From assembly GCA_016721185.1 (NCBI GenBank), contig JADKIP010000012.1:620001-684000 (forward strand): DNA of 64,000 nt, written 5' to 3'. A model generated the notes under the pieces. It was not told where the DNA came from. It ran no database searches and saw nothing but the letters and a program-made list of their open reading frames with translations. The stretch comes from Candidatus Dechloromonas phosphorivorans (GTDB lineage: Bacteria > Pseudomonadota > Gammaproteobacteria > Burkholderiales > Rhodocyclaceae). Made by a program: the position numbers and the translations under genes. Shown here piece after piece: positions 18,401 through 26,634 of the stretch. Each line of letters opens with the position of its first letter. Position 1 is the first letter of the stretch.

Positions 18401-19277
18401 CTTTTTTGCCACCGGCATTCATCGCGATATTGCCGCCGATGCAGGAGGCGCTGGCCGAAGTAGGGTCGACCGCAAAAACGCGGCCAGCCAGCGATGCCGC
18501 CTCCGAGACGCGTTCAGTGATGACGCCGGCGCCGGTACGAATGGTCGCGTAGGGCGTTTCGTGGCCGGCCAGCACGAGGTCTTCGACCGGCCCGATATGG
18601 ATCAGCTTCTCGGTATTGATCACCGCTGAATAGGGCGTTAGCGGTACCGCGCCGCCGGTATAACCGGTGCCACCGCCGCGCGGGATGATGGTCAGACCGG
18701 CTTCGATACAGCCGCGAACGAGATGGCCGATTTCTTCTTCGGTATCCGGGTAGAGAATGACGAAGGGATATTCGACGCGCCAGTCGGTCGCGTCGGTCAC
18801 GTGCGAGACGCGAGCCAGACCATGAAAGGCAATATTGTCTTTACGGGTATGTTTGCCGAGGTATTTCAGCACCTTGCGACGCAGGTCGATCGTCGTGCCG
18901 AAATGTTCAGCAAAGCGGTTTACCGCCAGTTGGGCGGCTTCGACCAGACGCTTGACCTTGGCCGAGCGCTCCTGATCGTCACTTTCCGTCGATTGACGGC
19001 GTTTTTCGACCTCAACCAGACGATGGCGCAATGCAGCAATCAGCGCTTCGCGCCGCTCTCGATTATCGAGCAGGTCATCTTCGAGGTAAGGGTTGCGTTG
19101 AACGACCCAAATGTCACCCAGGACCTCGTAAAGCATGCGCGCCGAACGGCCGGTGACGCGCTCGCCCCGGAGTTCATCGAGCACTGCCCAGTGATCTGCA
19201 CCGAGCAGGCGGATGACGATCTCGCGATCGGAAAACGAAGTGTAGTTGTACGGTATTTCGCGCAGGCGGGCTGTCAT
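15402..19277 (-). CDS. Giant fused FAD-linked oxidase / 4Fe-4S / CCG-domain oxidoreductase
   Basis: 1291-residue protein that joins parts normally encoded separately, as in GlcD plus GlcF or D-lactate dehydrogenase plus Fe-S subunit. Order: an N-terminal region of about 150 residues (DUF3683-like), an FAD-binding domain with PRGGGTGYTGGAVPLTPYS near residue 205, the FAD-oxidase C-terminal domain with HMHAGDGNVHTNIPV and GEHGIG near 700-740, two 4Fe-4S motifs (CLRCGKCKPVC near 822, CTVCHRCVKPCP near 887), and two cysteine-rich CCG domains (CCGYPQ near 1070, CCGDAGS near 1192). It should oxidise a 2-hydroxyacid such as lactate or glycolate and pass electrons to quinone. The substrate is not deducible. 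Confidence 0.92.
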   Translation of the reverse strand: MTARLREIPYNYTSFSDREIVIRLLGADHWAVLDELRGERVTGRSARMLYEVLGDIWVVQRNPYLEDDLLDNRERREALIAALRHRLVEVEKRRQSTESDDQERSAKVKRLVEAAQLAVNRFAEHFGTTIDLRRKVLKYLGKHTRKDNIAFHGLARVSHVTDATDWRVEYPFVILYPDTEEEIGHLVRGCIEAGLTIIPRGGGTGYTGGAVPLTPYSAVINTEKLIHIGPVEDLVLAGHETPYATIRTGAGVITERVSEAASLAGRVFAVDPTSASASCIGGNIAMNAGGKKAVLWGTALDNLAWWKMVDPDGNWLEVERVNHNYGKIHEQHNVEFRLKRFDSSGKKLLREETLTMPGAACRKTGLGKDVTDKFLGGVPGVQKEGTDGIIVAARWVLHKMPPVSRTVCLEFFGQVREAVPAIVEITDYFKPGGVGHAAGVQLAGLEHLDERYVKAVGYATKAKRHGRPKMVLIGDLVGHDEKAVMLAASEVVRMCNLRAAEGFIAVDAETRKKFWLDRSRTAAISRHTNAFKVNEDVVIPLPRMGDYCDGIERINIELSISNKLALCDSLLEFLKGDLPLHRGDTTLDTKVLIGDRRQAAIDYVETVRLRWAWLLASLDMPLAEAELHFPTYAVQAGELTNRAENPRLFHRLQDYSVRVSWKQELHARLSKIFDGGVYRPTVERIEAIHKEVLRGRVFVALHMHAGDGNVHTNIPVNSDNYDMLQTAHKAVERIMHLARSLDGVISGEHGIGITKLEFLSEEEIAPFRAYKQKIDPEGHFNKGKLMPGGDMGNAYTPSFSLLGTESLIMEQSEIGKISDMVKDCLRCGKCKPVCSTHVPRANLFYSPRDKILATSLLVEAFLYEEQTRRGISLKHFDEFNDVADHCTVCHRCVKPCPVDIDFGDVSVAMRNFLRKQEKKRFSPGTAAAMTYLNLKDPATIKLMRFGMMDFGFKAQRLAHKAAKALGLIQDTRAHPPASLGAPSVKTQVIHFLNRPMPGNLPKRTSRALLDIEDDKVIPVIRNPRKTTEESDAVFYFPGCGSERLFSQVGLATQAMLYEVGATTVLPPGYLCCGYPQSASGDDDKGQKITTDNRVLFHRVANTLNYLDIKTVIVSCGTCMDQLQKYQFDKIFPGCRLLDIHEYLMEKGLKLEGVEGTRYMYHEPCHTPMKSYAALQVTSSLMGQNVPLTDRCCGDAGSFAYSRPDIATQVKFRKQEEIEKGAAKLRADGFKGDVKILTSCPACLQGLSRYDDDADTQADYIVVELAKHLLGENWMADFVAKANTGGIERVLL

Positions 19278-19367
19278 AGAAGCAACCGGGGTCCGTCAAA
19301 AAGTGAATTTTAGCGTATTGCGACGCAACACGCGGCACGGGATAGACCGTCTGAACCGGCAATGCGT

Positions 19368-19793
19368 TCAGTTTGGCAGTGCCGTCTGCGCCACCAGCCA
19401 GTAGCGCGCAAATTTGCCGAGCGCCATGAACAGGCAACAAGGTAGCCAGTGCAGACGCAACCAGCCGGCAGCGAAACACAAAGCATCGCCGATCAGTGGT
19501 GCCCATGCTAGTAGCAGGGCCGGGCTGCCCCAGCGTTCAAGTTTTTCCTTGTACGGCAGCGTTTCCAGCCTTTTCCAGCGGGGCAGGGCGTAGCCGCACC
19601 ACCATGAAGTCATGCCCCCCGCCGTGTTGCCCAGCGTTGTTAAAGCCAGCGCTGCACCATATTCGTTGGGGTGAAGTCTAAGAAAGCCCCAGAGCAAGGC
19701 TTCAGAACCACCGGGCAGTACCGTGGCCGAGAGAAAACTGGCTACCAGCAAGCCCCACAGGCCGCTTTCTGCCGTGACGTTTAACCACTCCAC
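19368..19793 (-). CDS. YqaA/DedA-family inner membrane protein
   Basis: 141-residue membrane protein with about four hydrophobic segments. The GSEALLWGFL and GNTAGGMTSWWCGYALP stretches match the YqaA branch of the DedA (VTT-domain) superfamily, implicated in lipid flipping and membrane homeostasis. It is transcribed divergently from ilvA with a 36-base gap. Confidence 0.82.
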   Translation of the reverse strand: MEWLNVTAESGLWGLLVASFLSATVLPGGSEALLWGFLRLHPNEYGAALALTTLGNTAGGMTSWWCGYALPRWKRLETLPYKEKLERWGSPALLLAWAPLIGDALCFAAGWLRLHWLPCCLFMALGKFARYWLVAQTALPN

Positions 19794-19829
19794 CCGTAGA
19801 ATCTCCCTTTTGCCTTAAAGAATCGCGCC

Positions 19830-21362
19830 ATGCACCCGGATTATCTCGAAAAAGTTCTCAACGCACAGGTTTATGATGTGGCCATCGAAACGCCGCTTGA
19901 CCTGGCCAGCAACCTTTCGGCACGGCTCGGCAACAAGATTTTGTTGAAGCGCGAAGACCTGCAACCGGTTTTTTCCTTCAAGCTGCGTGGCGCTTATAAC
20001 AAGATCGCCAGTCTTTCCGCCGAAAAGCTCAAGCGTGGCGTGATCTGCGCTTCGGCGGGCAATCATGCGCAGGGCGTTGCGCTTTCGGCGGCCAAGGTGG
20101 GTTGCCGGGCGGTGATTGTGATGCCGACTTCGACGCCGGGCATCAAGGTTGATGCCGTCAAAAGCCGCGGTGGCGAAGTGGTGCTCTTCGGTGATTCTTA
20201 CGATGATTCCTATGCGCATGCGCTGGAACTGGAAAAGACCGAGAAGCTGACCTTCGTTCATCCCTTCGATGATCCGGAAGTGATCGCCGGGCAAGGGACG
20301 ATTGCGATGGAAATTCTGCGCCAGCATTCGCGCCACAGTGGGCCGATCCACGCCATTTTCTGTTGTGTGGGCGGTGGCGGGCTGATCGCCGGCGTGGCGG
20401 CTTACATCAAGCGCCTGCGGCCAGAAATCAAGATCATCGGGGTCGAGGCCAAGGACGCCGATGCGATGACGCAGTCGCTGGCCAAGGGGCATCGTGTGCG
20501 TTTGGAGCAGGTTGGTCTGTTTGCTGACGGTGCGGCGGTCAAGTTTGTCGGTGAAGAAACCTTCCGGCTGTGCAAGGAATACGTCGATGAAATGATCCTG
20601 GTCGATACCGATGCCATCTGCGCGGCAATCAAGGATGTTTTCGAGGACACCCGTTCGATTCTCGAACCAGCAGGGGCGCTTGCAGTGGCCGGTGCCAAGG
20701 AATATATCCGCCAGCACAAGCTGAAGGACAAGACCTTGATCGCCATTTCTTCCGGCGCCAACATGAATTTCGACCGTTTGCGCTTTGTCGCCGAACGGGC
20801 CGAAGTTGGCGAACGGCGTGAAGCGGTTCTGGCGGTGACGCTGCCGGAGAAGCCGGGCGCCTATAAAAAGTTTCTCGGCCTGATCGGCAAGCGCAACGTC
20901 ACCGAGTTCAATTACCGCTACCACAATGCGGGCGAGGCCCACGTTTTTGTCGGTATTCAGGTGGTTGACCGCAGCGAATCGACCAAACTGGTCGAACAAC
21001 TGACCAAACACGGTTATCCGACGCTGGATCTGACTGATGACGAAATGGCGAAGAACCATATCCGCCATATGGTCGGCGGCCATGCGCCGCAGGTCTGTGA
21101 AAACGGCATGAGCGAGTTGCTCTACCGCTTTGAGTTTCCCGAGCGGCCGGGGGCGCTGATGAATTTCCTGACTCAGATGAGCGCCGGCTGGAATATCAGC
21201 CTGTTCCACTACCGCAACCACGGCGCCGATTATGGGCGAGTGCTGGTCGGCATGCAGGTGCCGTCGAGCGACATGGGCGAGTTCAAAACATTTTTGAAGA
21301 ACCTCGGCTACGCCTATTGGGACGAAAGCCAGAACCCGGCCTACAAGCTGTTCCTCGGCTGA
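19830..21362 (+). CDS. ilvA: Biosynthetic threonine ammonia-lyase IlvA
   Basis: PLP enzyme deaminating L-threonine to 2-oxobutanoate, the first step to isoleucine. It is 510 residues, the long regulated form. PLP lysine is Lys51 in FSFKLRGAYNK, the phosphate-binding loop is VGGGGLIAG near residue 178-186, and two ACT-like regulatory domains occupy about 335-415 and 430-510, the site of isoleucine feedback. An exact 11-mer copy lies at 20964-20974. A 15-bp hairpin terminates it. Confidence 0.96.
   Translation: MHPDYLEKVLNAQVYDVAIETPLDLASNLSARLGNKILLKREDLQPVFSFKLRGAYNKIASLSAEKLKRGVICASAGNHAQGVALSAAKVGCRAVIVMPTSTPGIKVDAVKSRGGEVVLFGDSYDDSYAHALELEKTEKLTFVHPFDDPEVIAGQGTIAMEILRQHSRHSGPIHAIFCCVGGGGLIAGVAAYIKRLRPEIKIIGVEAKDADAMTQSLAKGHRVRLEQVGLFADGAAVKFVGEETFRLCKEYVDEMILVDTDAICAAIKDVFEDTRSILEPAGALAVAGAKEYIRQHKLKDKTLIAISSGANMNFDRLRFVAERAEVGERREAVLAVTLPEKPGAYKKFLGLIGKRNVTEFNYRYHNAGEAHVFVGIQVVDRSESTKLVEQLTKHGYPTLDLTDDEMAKNHIRHMVGGHAPQVCENGMSELLYRFEFPERPGALMNFLTQMSAGWNISLFHYRNHGADYGRVLVGMQVPSSDMGEFKTFLKNLGYAYWDESQNPAYKLFLG
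20964..20974 (+). repeat. USS-like 11-mer GTTGACCGCAG, copy 4
   Basis: Exact copy inside ilvA, here in a different reading frame (Val-Asp-Arg-Ser), which argues against a peptide-level cause. The complementary strand has AAAAA starting 15 bases past the core. Confidence 0.75.
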
Positions 21363-21371
21363 GTCGTCATT

Positions 21372-21437
21372 CAGGCTGTCGGCGACGGAAAGTGTCGCCG
21401 ACAGCCTGGCTTAACAAGCGGCCGCTTGAGCGGCCGC
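21372..21437. terminator. Twin hairpins between converging ilvA and oxidoreductase genes
   Basis: First hairpin: perfect 15-bp stem 21372-21386 with 21394-21408 and a 7-base loop. Second: GCGGCCGC at 21418-21425 and 21430-21437 around a 4-base loop. Neither has a long T tract, but their position between convergent genes suggests a two-way transcription stop. Confidence 0.65.
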
Positions 21438-21454
21438 AAGCATTTTCGCCTGAC

Positions 21455-22465
21455 TCAAATATCGAGACAGATCTTGCCGAAATGCTTGTTCGATTCCTGA
21501 TGCTGGAATGCCGCGACGATCTCTTCCAGCGGGAAATGGCGGTCGATGACCGGACGCATGCCGTTCGCGTCGATCGCCCGAATCATTTCCATCTGATGGC
21601 GGCGGCTGCCAACCAGTACGCCTTGCAGACGAATTTGGCGGATCAGTGCGGAAACCACCGACAGTGATCCGGCCAGGCCGGTGAGAATGCCGATCAGTGC
21701 AATGTGGCCGCCAATCCGGCTGGCAATCATTGATTGTTCCAGCGTCGCCGGCCCGCCGACTTCAACAACATGGTCGACGCCGCGTCCGGCGGTTAAATTG
21801 CGGACGGTTTCGCCCCAGGCTGGGTCTTTTTTGTAGTTGATCAGGTGATCGGCACCCATCGCTGCCAGTCGGGCCAGCTTTTCATCGCTGGATGAGGTGG
21901 CAATGACCGTCGCCCCGGCCATTTTGGCGAACTGCAGCGCGAAAATGGAGACGCCGCCGGTACCTTGAATGAGCACGGTTTCACCGGCTTTCAAGTTGCC
22001 GTTGTTCATCAAGGCACGCCAGGCGGTGACGCCGGCCGTGGTCAGCGTGGCTGCCTCGGCATGGCTGTAGCCTTTGGGTGCATGGGTGAATGAAGTGGCG
22101 GGCAGGGTGACCTGCTCACGGGCGAAGCCATCGACCCCGTCGCCCGGCACCGTCGAAAAGCCGTCAACGATGGGTTCGCCATCCAGCCAGGTGGGGAAGA
22201 AGGTGCTGACGACGTGATCGCCAACCGCGAATTCGGTAACGCCTTCGCCGACGGCGGTGACTTCACCGGCGCCATCCGACATCGGGATACGCGGGGTGGT
22301 TGGCCCCCATGCGCCGCTGACGACGGCGTAGTCATGGTAGTTGAGCGAACTGGCGCGGATGCGGACAGTGATTTCACCTGCTTTGGGCGCCAGTAATTCA
22401 CTTTTCCCGAGGATTACCTGGTCAAAGCCGCCGCCTGGTTGTACGTAGATTGTCTTGATGCTCAT
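21455..22465 (-). CDS. Zinc-independent quinone-oxidoreductase-like MDR family protein
   Basis: 336-residue medium-chain dehydrogenase/reductase. The N-terminal GroES-like fold has RIRASSLNYHDYAVVSG where zinc alcohol dehydrogenases have Cys-His-Thr/Asp; the catalytic zinc cysteine is replaced by Asn, so a zinc-free NADPH oxidoreductase is likely. The Rossmann domain has VLIQGTGGVSIFALQFAKMAGA near residues 167-188. Substrate unknown. It stands alone, converging on ilvA and divergent from sbp. Confidence 0.88.
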   Translation of the reverse strand: MSIKTIYVQPGGGFDQVILGKSELLAPKAGEITVRIRASSLNYHDYAVVSGAWGPTTPRIPMSDGAGEVTAVGEGVTEFAVGDHVVSTFFPTWLDGEPIVDGFSTVPGDGVDGFAREQVTLPATSFTHAPKGYSHAEAATLTTAGVTAWRALMNNGNLKAGETVLIQGTGGVSIFALQFAKMAGATVIATSSSDEKLARLAAMGADHLINYKKDPAWGETVRNLTAGRGVDHVVEVGGPATLEQSMIASRIGGHIALIGILTGLAGSLSVVSALIRQIRLQGVLVGSRRHQMEMIRAIDANGMRPVIDRHFPLEEIVAAFQHQESNKHFGKICLDI

Positions 22466-22644
22466 GATGTTCCTCTCCGAATGAGTTCTGGTGTGGGGGT
22501 GTTGATCGGCATGTCCAACTTAATCAGATTCAGTGTAAATGCTTTCGTTTGGGCAGTGGCGAAAAGGGCTGAAGTCTTGGTTTTGGACAATTGTTGTTGG
22601 CAAACATAAATTCGAGGTTCGTATATTCGATTGAATTATATTTA

Positions 22645-22672
22645 TTGAATAATTAATTCTTTCACAGAATAT
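22645..22672 (+). promoter_or_regulatory. Candidate promoter of the sbp-cysK operon
   Basis: TTGAAT (22645-22650) and GAATAT (22667-22672) are 16 bases apart in a very A/T-rich patch (22607-22672) that contrasts with the surrounding GC-rich DNA. Sulfate genes of this kind are normally activated by the LysR regulator CysB, which binds A/T-rich sites; that role here is inference. Confidence 0.4.
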
Positions 22673-22731
22673 GGCGCCTTGCCTAAACTTCAGTCACCCC
22701 GAATCATTACTCATTTTGACTGGAGACTTTC

Positions 22732-23727
22732 ATGCGTAAATTAGCCCGTTTTGCGGCGTTGACCGCAGCATTCACGTTGGGCACGGCCTTCGCTCAAACA
22801 ACCCTGCTCAACGTCTCTTACGATCCGACCCGCGAGCTTTATAAAGACTTCAATGCGGCGTTCAACAAGCACTGGCAAGGCAAGACCGGGCAGAGCGTGA
22901 GTATTCGTCAGTCACATGGCGGTTCCGGCAAGCAGGCGATGGGCGTGCGCGATGGTCTGGAGGCTGATGTCGTGACGCTGGCGCTGGCTTACGACATTGA
23001 TGCCCTGGTTGAACGTAATTTGATTCCAGCCGACTGGCAGAAGCGCTTCCCGCACAATTCATCGCCATATACCTCGACCATCGTTTTCCTGGTGCGCAAG
23101 GGCAATCCGAAGAGCATCAGGGACTGGGGCGATCTGGCCAGACCGGGCATCGCGGTCATCACGCCTAACCCAAAAACCTCCGGAGGCGCCCGCTGGAACT
23201 ATCTCGCCGCCTGGGCCTGGGCGCTCAAGCAACCGGGCGGCAACGAGCAGAAGGCGAAGGAGCTGGTCAGTGCGATCTTCAAGAATGTGCCGGTACTGGA
23301 TTCCGGGGCGCGCGGTTCGACCACGACCTTTGTCGAGCGCGGCCTGGGCGACGTGCTGATTGCCTGGGAAAACGAGGCGCAACTGGCGGTCAATGAAATC
23401 GGCAAGGATAAATTCGAAATTGTTCCGCCCAGTCTTTCGATCCTCGCCGAACCGCCGGTGGCGGTGGTCGACAAGGTGGTGGAAAAGCGCGGTACGCGGC
23501 TGACGGCGCAGGCCTATCTCGATTATCTGTACTCCGAAGAAGGCCAGAACATTGCCGCCAGACACTATTACCGGCCGCGCGACGCCAAGGTGGCGGCCAA
23601 ATATGCGGCGCAGTTTCCGAAACTGAAGCTGGTCACCATCGACGATACCTTCGGTGGCTGGCAGAAGGCGCAGAAGCTGCACTTTGCCGATGGCGGCACT
23701 TTCGACCAGATTTACCTGAAAAAATAG
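22732..23727 (+). CDS. sbp: Periplasmic sulfate/thiosulfate-binding protein
   Basis: 331 residues with a Sec signal peptide (MRKLARFAALTAAFTLGTAFA, cleavage AFA-QT near 21/22). SYDPTRELY near 30-38, GGSGKQA (anion-binding loop), GLEADVVTLALAYDID, NPKTSGGARWNYLAAW and GRGSTTTF-like segments are the Sbp/CysP signatures. It would deliver sulfate to a CysTWA permease that is not encoded nearby. Eight bases separate it from the next gene. An exact 11-mer copy lies within the signal-peptide codons. Confidence 0.94.
   Translation: MRKLARFAALTAAFTLGTAFAQTTLLNVSYDPTRELYKDFNAAFNKHWQGKTGQSVSIRQSHGGSGKQAMGVRDGLEADVVTLALAYDIDALVERNLIPADWQKRFPHNSSPYTSTIVFLVRKGNPKSIRDWGDLARPGIAVITPNPKTSGGARWNYLAAWAWALKQPGGNEQKAKELVSAIFKNVPVLDSGARGSTTTFVERGLGDVLIAWENEAQLAVNEIGKDKFEIVPPSLSILAEPPVAVVDKVVEKRGTRLTAQAYLDYLYSEEGQNIAARHYYRPRDAKVAAKYAAQFPKLKLVTIDDTFGGWQKAQKLHFADGGTFDQIYLKK
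22758..22768 (+). repeat. USS-like 11-mer GTTGACCGCAG, copy 5
   Basis: Exact copy in the signal-peptide region of sbp (Leu-Thr-Ala-Ala). On the complement, AAAA is 5 bases and AATTTA 15 bases past the core. Confidence 0.75.
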
Positions 23728-23735
23728 GAGCCGTC

Positions 23736-24551
23736 ATGCCGCTGACTGATCTGGTCCGTTATTTCAATGCCGCCGACAGCGCCGAGGACAGCATGCTGTA
23801 TCTCGACGGGGAGCGGGCTGCCGCCTGGCACAAGGGCCTGCGGCTTGGTTCGCTGTTCCAGCCGATCGTCGACTTGCGGCAGGAACGCGTGGTCGGTCAT
23901 CAGGCAACGCTCAGTGCCCGGTGTGAGGATGGTTCGCCGGTGAGCAGCGAGGAAGCTTATGCCTTATGCGAAACAGCCGAATCGGTGATCCATTTCGACC
24001 GCCTGAGCCGTACCCTGCATGCACTCAATTTCCTGGCACAAAAATGCCATGCCGGCGGCTATTTGCAGCTTGCCATTCATCCGCGCCATCTGCAGGCTGT
24101 CCAGAGCCAGCACGGGCTGGTTTATGAGGCAATCCTCAAGCGTTGCGGCCTGGCGCCCGCCGATATCGTGCTTGAGATCAACGCCCGGCAGGTCGGCCAC
24201 CAGGCATCTTTGGGCCAGGCCTTGAACAACTACCGGCAGCGCGGTTACCGCTTGGCCTTGAGCGATTTTTCATCGACGCCTGATCTCGATGGGCTGCTCG
24301 CCTTGCAGCCGAATATTCTGAAATTGCAGCCGGAAGGGGGCAGGGAAGGGCTCGACGTGGCCAGTAGCGCCGGTATCGCCACGGAACTGAGCGGCATCGA
24401 AACCGGCCAGGATTTCGTACTGGCGTGTACCGCCGGGATGGATTTCGGGCAAGGCAGCCTGTTCGGTCTGCCGCAGGCCGATTGTCTCCCCACCCACAGC
24501 CGCCACAGAGTCGCCTACAATTCTCATTCTTCATCCCGAGTCCCGCCATGA
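23736..24551 (+). CDS. Degenerate EAL-domain protein in a sulfur operon
   Basis: 271 residues with the outline of an EAL (c-di-GMP phosphodiesterase) fold: LFQPIVDL at residues 40-47, the EAL position occupied by GHQATLSAR (54-62), IVLEINARQ replacing the EITE-type motif, LALSDFSS replacing DDFG, and ILKLQP replacing the IKID motif. Nearly every metal and catalytic acid is lost, so hydrolysis is unlikely; a binding or scaffolding role is possible. It follows sbp by 8 bases with GGAG before its ATG and its stop overlaps the cysK start, so it is cotranscribed with sulfate uptake and cysteine synthesis. Confidence 0.8.
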   Translation: MPLTDLVRYFNAADSAEDSMLYLDGERAAAWHKGLRLGSLFQPIVDLRQERVVGHQATLSARCEDGSPVSSEEAYALCETAESVIHFDRLSRTLHALNFLAQKCHAGGYLQLAIHPRHLQAVQSQHGLVYEAILKRCGLAPADIVLEINARQVGHQASLGQALNNYRQRGYRLALSDFSSTPDLDGLLALQPNILKLQPEGGREGLDVASSAGIATELSGIETGQDFVLACTAGMDFGQGSLFGLPQADCLPTHSRHRVAYNSHSSSRVPP

Positions 24552-25480
24552 AAATCGCCAACAACGTCACCGAACTGGTCGGCAACACACCGCTGGTTCA
24601 ACTCAATCGCGTCACCACCGGCTGCGTCGCCACCATCGTGGCCAAGCTGGAATTTTTCAATCCCGGCCACAGCGTCAAGGATCGCATTGCCGTGGCGATG
24701 ATCGATGCTGCAGTCGCTGCCGGCAAAATTGGCCCGGATACCATCGTGCTGGAGCCGACTTCCGGCAACACCGGGATTGGTCTGGCCATGGTTTGCGCCG
24801 CGCGTGGCATTAAATCGGCCTTTGTGATGCCGGAAACGATGAGCCGCGAACGCAAGCTGCTGCTCAAGGCCTACGGGGCCGATTTGATTTTGACCCCGGG
24901 CGCCGAGGGCATGACCGGCGCGATCAATCGGGCGATGGCGATGGCCGCAGCCGACGCGCGCTATTTCATTCCGCAGCAATTTGAAAATCCGGCGAATCCG
25001 GCGGTTCACCGCAGCACGACGGCCGAAGAAATCTGGCGTGACACCGATGGCCAGGTTGATATTTTTGTCTCGGGCGTTGGCACCGGCGGCACCGTGACCG
25101 GCGTTGGCGAGGCGCTGAAGGCCAAGAAACCCGGCGTAAGCATCGTCGCGGTTGAGCCGGATGCTTCACCCGTGCTTTCCGGCGGCGCCAAGGGGCCGCA
25201 CCCGATTCAGGGCATTGGCGCCGGTTTCGTGCCGGGCGTGCTAAATACGGCTATTTACGACGAAGTAATCCGCGTCAAAAACGACGACGCTTTCGCCATT
25301 GCCCGTCGTATGGCGACGGAGGAGGGCTTGCTGGTCGGTATTTCCTCCGGTGCAGCCACCTGGGCAGCGCTGGAACTGGCCAAACGTCCGGAAAATGCCG
25401 GCAAGCTGATTGTCGTCATCATTCCGTCCTTCGGCGAACGTTACCTATCCACCGCCTTGTATCAGCACCTCGACGTTTGA
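24548..25480 (+). CDS. cysK: Cysteine synthase (O-acetylserine sulfhydrylase) CysK type
   Basis: PLP enzyme joining O-acetylserine and sulfide to cysteine; 310 residues. PLP lysine is Lys44 in NPGHSVKDRIA; substrate loop PTSGNTGIGLA near 75-85; phosphate loop GTGGTVTG near 180-187; HPIQGIGAGF near 218-227 is typical of CysK rather than CysM. The start at 24548 overlaps the preceding stop (ATGA). Its stop overlaps the TTG start of the next gene. Confidence 0.94.
   Translation: MKIANNVTELVGNTPLVQLNRVTTGCVATIVAKLEFFNPGHSVKDRIAVAMIDAAVAAGKIGPDTIVLEPTSGNTGIGLAMVCAARGIKSAFVMPETMSRERKLLLKAYGADLILTPGAEGMTGAINRAMAMAAADARYFIPQQFENPANPAVHRSTTAEEIWRDTDGQVDIFVSGVGTGGTVTGVGEALKAKKPGVSIVAVEPDASPVLSGGAKGPHPIQGIGAGFVPGVLNTAIYDEVIRVKNDDAFAIARRMATEEGLLVGISSGAATWAALELAKRPENAGKLIVVIIPSFGERYLSTALYQHLDV
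25004..25014 (+). repeat. One-mismatch variant of the USS-like 11-mer
   Basis: GTTCACCGCAG inside cysK differs from the consensus only at base 4 (C for G). The flanking A/T phasing is poor, so it may be coincidental. Confidence 0.35.
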
Positions 25481-26634
25481 GTATTTTCGATACGCCGATC
25501 GACCGGCGCCACTCCGACTCCATCAAGTGGAGCAAGTACGCCGGTCGCGACATCCTGCCGCTGTGGGTGGCGGATATGGATTTCGCCGCGCCGCCCGCCG
25601 TGCTCGACGCCTTGCAGCAACGCATCGCGCATGGCGTCTTCGGCTATGGCGGTGCCTGGCCGTCGCTCACGGAGTCAGTGCTTACTCACCTTGAAACTGA
25701 ATACAGCTGGTCGATCGAGGCGGAGTGGATCGTCTGGTTGCCGGGTCTGGTCAGCGGGCTCAACATTGCCTGCCGGGCAGTCGACGGCGAGGTGCTGACG
25801 GCGACGCCGATCTATCCCCCCTTTCTTTCCGCACCGCATTTTTCCGGCCGCCGGCTCAACCGCGCCGAACTGGCCTGCAGCGATGGCCATTGGCACTGGG
25901 ACAAAATTGCCCTGAAAAACGCGTTGACCGCAGCAACCCGGCTTTTCCTGCTCTGCCACCCGCACAACCCGGTTGGCCGCTGCTGGAACCGCGCGGAGTT
26001 GCTAGATCTTGCTAGCTTCGCCGAAGAAAACGACCTGATCGTCTGTTCCGACGAGATTCATTGCGGCCTGATTCTCGACGCCGACAAGCGCCACATTCCG
26101 TTCGCCAGTTTGTCGCCCGAGGCCGCGAAACGCAGCATCACGCTGATGGCGCCCTCGAAAACCTACAACATTCCCGGCCTCGGCTGCGCCTTCGCGGTGA
26201 TTCCCGACGCCGGTTTGCGTCGCCGCTTCCAGCAGGCGATGAACGGCATCGTGCCGCACGTCAATGTCCTCGGTCTGGCGGCCTGCGAAGCCGCCTACCG
26301 CGATTGCACCGAGTGGCGTCGCGAATTGCTCGCCTACCTCGCTGGCAATCGCGACCGGTTGACTGCTGCCACCCAAGGTGACTTCCTTCGGGGCGCGGTC
26401 AACGCGGGAAAAAGGGTAAAAATGAGTCACGTCGAAGCGACTTATCTGGCCTGGATCGACGTTCGCCAACTCGGCCTGGCTCAGCCCGCGGCGCATTTTG
26501 AAGCGCATGGCCTTGGTCTTTCGGATGGCGCCGATTTTGGCGCCCCCGGCTGGCTCCGCCTTAATTTCGGCTGCCCGCGCAGCACGCTGGAGGAAGCATT
26601 GAAGCGTTTCAGCAAGGCTTGTCAGATCCGATGA
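25477..26634 (+). CDS. PatB/MalY-family C-S lyase (cystathionine beta-lyase-like aminotransferase)
   Basis: 385-residue fold-type I PLP enzyme; members cleave the C-S bond of cystathionine or cysteine. N-terminal FDTPIDRRHSDSIKWSKY and LPLWVADMDFAAPPAVLDAL are the PatB/MalY hallmarks; LLCHPHNPVGRCW lies near 166; PLP lysine is Lys228 in APSKTYNIPGL. The start is a TTG overlapping the cysK stop (TTGA). Downstream of cysK it could recycle or detoxify sulfur amino acids. An exact 11-mer copy is at 25923-25933. Confidence 0.9.
   Translation: MSIFDTPIDRRHSDSIKWSKYAGRDILPLWVADMDFAAPPAVLDALQQRIAHGVFGYGGAWPSLTESVLTHLETEYSWSIEAEWIVWLPGLVSGLNIACRAVDGEVLTATPIYPPFLSAPHFSGRRLNRAELACSDGHWHWDKIALKNALTAATRLFLLCHPHNPVGRCWNRAELLDLASFAEENDLIVCSDEIHCGLILDADKRHIPFASLSPEAAKRSITLMAPSKTYNIPGLGCAFAVIPDAGLRRRFQQAMNGIVPHVNVLGLAACEAAYRDCTEWRRELLAYLAGNRDRLTAATQGDFLRGAVNAGKRVKMSHVEATYLAWIDVRQLGLAQPAAHFEAHGLGLSDGADFGAPGWLRLNFGCPRSTLEEALKRFSKACQIR
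25923..25933 (+). repeat. USS-like 11-mer GTTGACCGCAG, copy 6
   Basis: Exact copy inside the C-S lyase gene (Leu-Thr-Ala-Ala), extended to GTTGACCGCAGCAA. On the complement, TTTTT is 3 bases and AATTTT 14 bases past the core. Confidence 0.75.
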
